NCBI GenBank assembly: GCA_964653075.1
Contig: CAZZAX010000267.1
Coordinates: forward strand, 1-6,366
From: NIOZ-UU13 sp964653075
Lineage (GTDB): Bacteria; Planctomycetota; Phycisphaerae; Sedimentisphaerales; Anaerobacaceae
DNA length: 6,366 nt
Direction: 5' to 3'
Position numbers and translations under genes: made by a program. A model generated the notes under the pieces. It was not told the DNA's origin and made no database searches. It saw only the letters and a list, made by a program, of their open reading frames with translations. Within the stretch, counting starts at the first letter, position 1, and each line of letters begins with the position of its first letter. Shown here piece after piece: positions 4,795 through 6,366 of this stretch.

Positions 4795-5040
4795 AAAACA
4801 AACCCAATTCACCAAATGTTCAAATGAACGTAACTAATTTATCAACAATGATTTATACAATTTTTACCAGTCTGACAAAAGTCAAAAACAAACCCAATCA
4901 AACCCAATTCAAAGCCAATTCAAACCCAATTGTCAAAAGACCAAAAATGAACATAAATATCTATCATACAAAGGCATATAACAATAAAACCGCATTCAGG
5001 CGGCAAAAAAACAAACCCAATACAAAGCCAAACAAAGCCA
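4795..5040 (+). repeat. CAAACCCAAT (NKPN-type) low-complexity repeat
   Basis: Variants of the 10-bp unit CAAACCCAAT/CAAAGCCAAT occur at about 4798-4809, 4888-4930 and 5012-5042. Between them are two related longer segments with ATGAACGTAA (4824-4833) and ATGAACATAA (4948-4957), each followed by TATC. In one frame this reads as Asn-Lys-Pro-Asn-rich peptide with no fold. I recall the same peptide style in spurious hypothetical proteins from Phycisphaerae-like genomes. From 5041 to 5072 it grades into an AATCAAT tract. I regard it as a noncoding mobile or slippage repeat. Confidence 0.6.
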
Positions 5041-5085
5041 ATAATCAATCATCATTAATCAATAATCAATTAATAAAGGGCACAG

Positions 5086-5113
5086 TTGAAGTTGTGAGTT
5101 TACAATGTAAAAT
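5086..5113 (+). promoter_or_regulatory. Candidate promoter for the PHP-like gene
   Basis: TTGAAG (5086-5091) and TAAAAT (5108-5113) have 16-bp spacing and match the consensus at 4/6 and 5/6. A small dyad, TTTAC-AAT-GTAAA (5099-5111), overlaps the -10 box and could be a repressor site or chance in AT-rich DNA. The implied leader is about 60 nt. Confidence 0.3.
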
Positions 5114-5180
5114 AGATGATTTGGAAAGACATTCAATTAGAGTTGTCGAAAGTAGTTTATTTTATTAAGGCGGATTCGAA

Positions 5181-6366
5181 ATGGTACCATCAATTACAAG
5201 ACGTCAATTCCTGAAAACCTCCACGGCCGGCTCGCTGTCCCTGGCATCGCTTGGCTGTTCGGCGTTGACCCCGGCATTGTCGTCGGCGCCGTCCGAGCAT
5301 TCACATGCAGGCGGCTACAATATTTACTTTGGCGATTTGCACAACCACAATGAGGTCGGTTATGCCCGGGGCTCACTCGAAAGGGCTTATGAAATTGCCG
5401 CCGAACATCTCGATTTTTTCGCCTTCACGCCGCACGGCTACTGGCATGATATCGGGCACTACGAAAATAATATCGAGAAAAAATGGCTCGATGGCTTTGA
5501 GGTAACGAAAAAGCGCTGGCCGGAAGTTCTTCAGATGATACGTAAGTACGACCGGCCCGGCAGGTTTGTTACTATACCCGGCTTTGAATGGCATTCTACC
5601 AGTCTCGGCGATTACCACATTCTCTTTCCGACACTTGAAGGCCAGTATGTCCGCTTCGACGACTTGCGCCAATTCCAGAGTTTTGCAAAACAGCACCGTG
5701 CGATTATGGTTCCCCATCATCCGTCCAATCGCCTCGGCCATCGCGGCGCCAATCTTGCATGGCTTGACCCTGAAGTCTCCCCTGTCATCGAGATGTTTTC
5801 AGAATGGGGTAACGCCGAGCATGACCGTGCCAGCTCTCCGTATATCCGGCACACCGAAGGCGGCCGCTGGACCCAAAATACACTGCATCATTTTCTTTCG
5901 CAGGGCTATCGCCTCGGTGTCATTGCCAGTACTGATGACCATCTTGGTTTTCCCGGAGGCTATCGCGAAGGCCTGGCGGCTGTGCTCGCTACGGAACTGT
6001 CGCGGGAAGCGATTTTCGATGCTATCCGGAATCGGCGAACCTATGCTGTTACAGGCGACCGTATCGCTTTGGATTTTCGACTTAATGGTCAGCTTATGGG
6101 CCGGGAATTACCTTATACCCGGCGGCGGGAGCTGGCTGTTACCGTTACAGGCTGGGACCAGCTCGACAGGGTGGAGATCCTGAAAAATAACCGCGTGCTT
6201 CATCGTGATTTTCCGATGGACCGTGTACCCACCGCCCAAAGCTGGAAAGAGCCGGTTCTGTTAAGATTCGAATATGGCTGGGGTCCATGGCCTGCCCTGG
6301 ATATGACGCGGGTCTGTGACTGGGATATTAATATCACTTTGGAAGGCGGCTTATTGGAAAACGTTC
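5181..6366 (+). CDS. Exported PHP-like metallohydrolase, DUF3604 type (3' partial)
   Basis: The frame is open from ATG 5181 to the window end (395 residues seen, no stop). The N-terminus has a twin-arginine signal, S-ITRRQFLKT, then a hydrophobic stretch (SLSLASLGCSAL) with Cys26 in an imperfect lipobox, so a Tat substrate that may be lipidated. The body matches the PHP-like fold of the DUF3604 group. Metal-binding motifs are YFGDLHNH (49-56, His54/His56), FTPHG (82-86), GFEWHS (134-139), VPHHP (177-181) and STDDH (250-254). RRTYAVTGDRIALDF (285-299) follows, typical of this family after the catalytic part, then a beta-rich C-terminal region. A phosphoesterase-type or other metal-dependent hydrolase role outside the cytoplasm is inferred; the substrate is unknown. 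AAGG at 5167-5170 is a modest ribosome site. The gene is visibly more GC-rich than everything upstream. I recall close relatives in Planctomycetes and Lentisphaerae. Confidence 0.85.
   Translation, partial: MVPSITRRQFLKTSTAGSLSLASLGCSALTPALSSAPSEHSHAGGYNIYFGDLHNHNEVGYARGSLERAYEIAAEHLDFFAFTPHGYWHDIGHYENNIEKKWLDGFEVTKKRWPEVLQMIRKYDRPGRFVTIPGFEWHSTSLGDYHILFPTLEGQYVRFDDLRQFQSFAKQHRAIMVPHHPSNRLGHRGANLAWLDPEVSPVIEMFSEWGNAEHDRASSPYIRHTEGGRWTQNTLHHFLSQGYRLGVIASTDDHLGFPGGYREGLAAVLATELSREAIFDAIRNRRTYAVTGDRIALDFRLNGQLMGRELPYTRRRELAVTVTGWDQLDRVEILKNNRVLHRDFPMDRVPTAQSWKEPVLLRFEYGWGPWPALDMTRVCDWDINITLEGGLLENV

Larger units (their letters stand above)
3110..5180. other. Gene-free, repeat-rich region of about 2 kb
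   Basis: No frame here has a ribosome site, protein-like composition and a recognisable domain together. The frames that are open run through hairpins or repeats. Contents in order: a partial element copy (3227-3309), a GGAGTTTACCC hairpin (3331-3352), an inverted-repeat element (3374-3499), an AT-rich degenerate stretch (3500-3770), four stem-loops (3786-4031), a second inverted-repeat element (4077-4169), a 32-bp tandem pair (4227-4290), AT-rich sequence with a small GGCGA-AAA-TCGCC hairpin (4324-4336), CCTGAGCG repeats (4531-4578), a triple AATCCGTG (4603-4630), CAAACCCAAT repeats (4795-5040), and the leader of the PHP-like gene. No tRNA or rRNA is apparent by eye. Confidence 0.75.

Noticed and set aside
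4686..5168. 160-codon Asn/Lys/Pro-rich plus-strand open frame
   Set aside because: Built from the CAAACCCAAT repeat and other low-complexity sequence, with no ribosome site and no fold; treated as noncoding repeat.
5373..6183. Open frames at 5373-5741 (minus) and 5566-6183 (plus, other frame)
   Set aside because: Shadows of the GC-rich PHP-like gene, whose motifs and uninterrupted frame are decisive.

Overview
The window most resembles a bacterial chromosome fragment from the Planctomycetes, perhaps a Phycisphaerae/Sedimentisphaerales-like lineage. This is an inference from recall, not a search. The evidence is a set of dispersed repeats that I associate with uncultured members of that group (CAAACCCAAT tracts readable as NKPN peptides, triple AATCCGTG, CCTGAGCG...GTCGAA), plus a Tat-exported PHP/DUF3604-like protein of a type I recall from Planctomycetes and Lentisphaerae.

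Layout. (1) 1-271: no convincing gene. (2) 272-880, minus: small secreted, Cys-containing, acidic-tailed protein of unknown function with an internal duplication. (3) 1168-3009, plus: three unrelated, fairly AT-rich genes. They are a membrane-anchored protein made of 20 heptads, a 53-residue two-helix membrane peptide, and an FRG-domain protein. A degenerate 26-32 bp repeat (consensus near GGCAATCGTTAAAATGGTG + CAGTTAA) lies just downstream of each, so the stretch looks like an array of single-gene units. (4) 3010-5180: about 2.2 kb with no credible gene but dense in repeats. It holds two related short elements with 9-11 bp terminal inverted repeats, several copies of a GGAGTTTACCC module, a cluster of four successive stem-loops (3786-4031), and three kinds of simple dispersed repeat. 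(5) 5181-6366, plus: a clearly more GC-rich gene, cut by the window end, encoding an exported PHP-like metallohydrolase with all expected His/Asp/Glu motifs. It looks like core-genome coding sequence next to an accessory, repeat-laden region.

No pathway links these genes. The coiled-coil, small membrane and FRG genes share orientation and the downstream repeat, which suggests common mobility or common 3'-end processing rather than a shared biochemical role. The most interesting items are the ORF-plus-repeat array, the four-hairpin cluster, and the paired inverted-repeat elements. None of them matches a system I can name with confidence.
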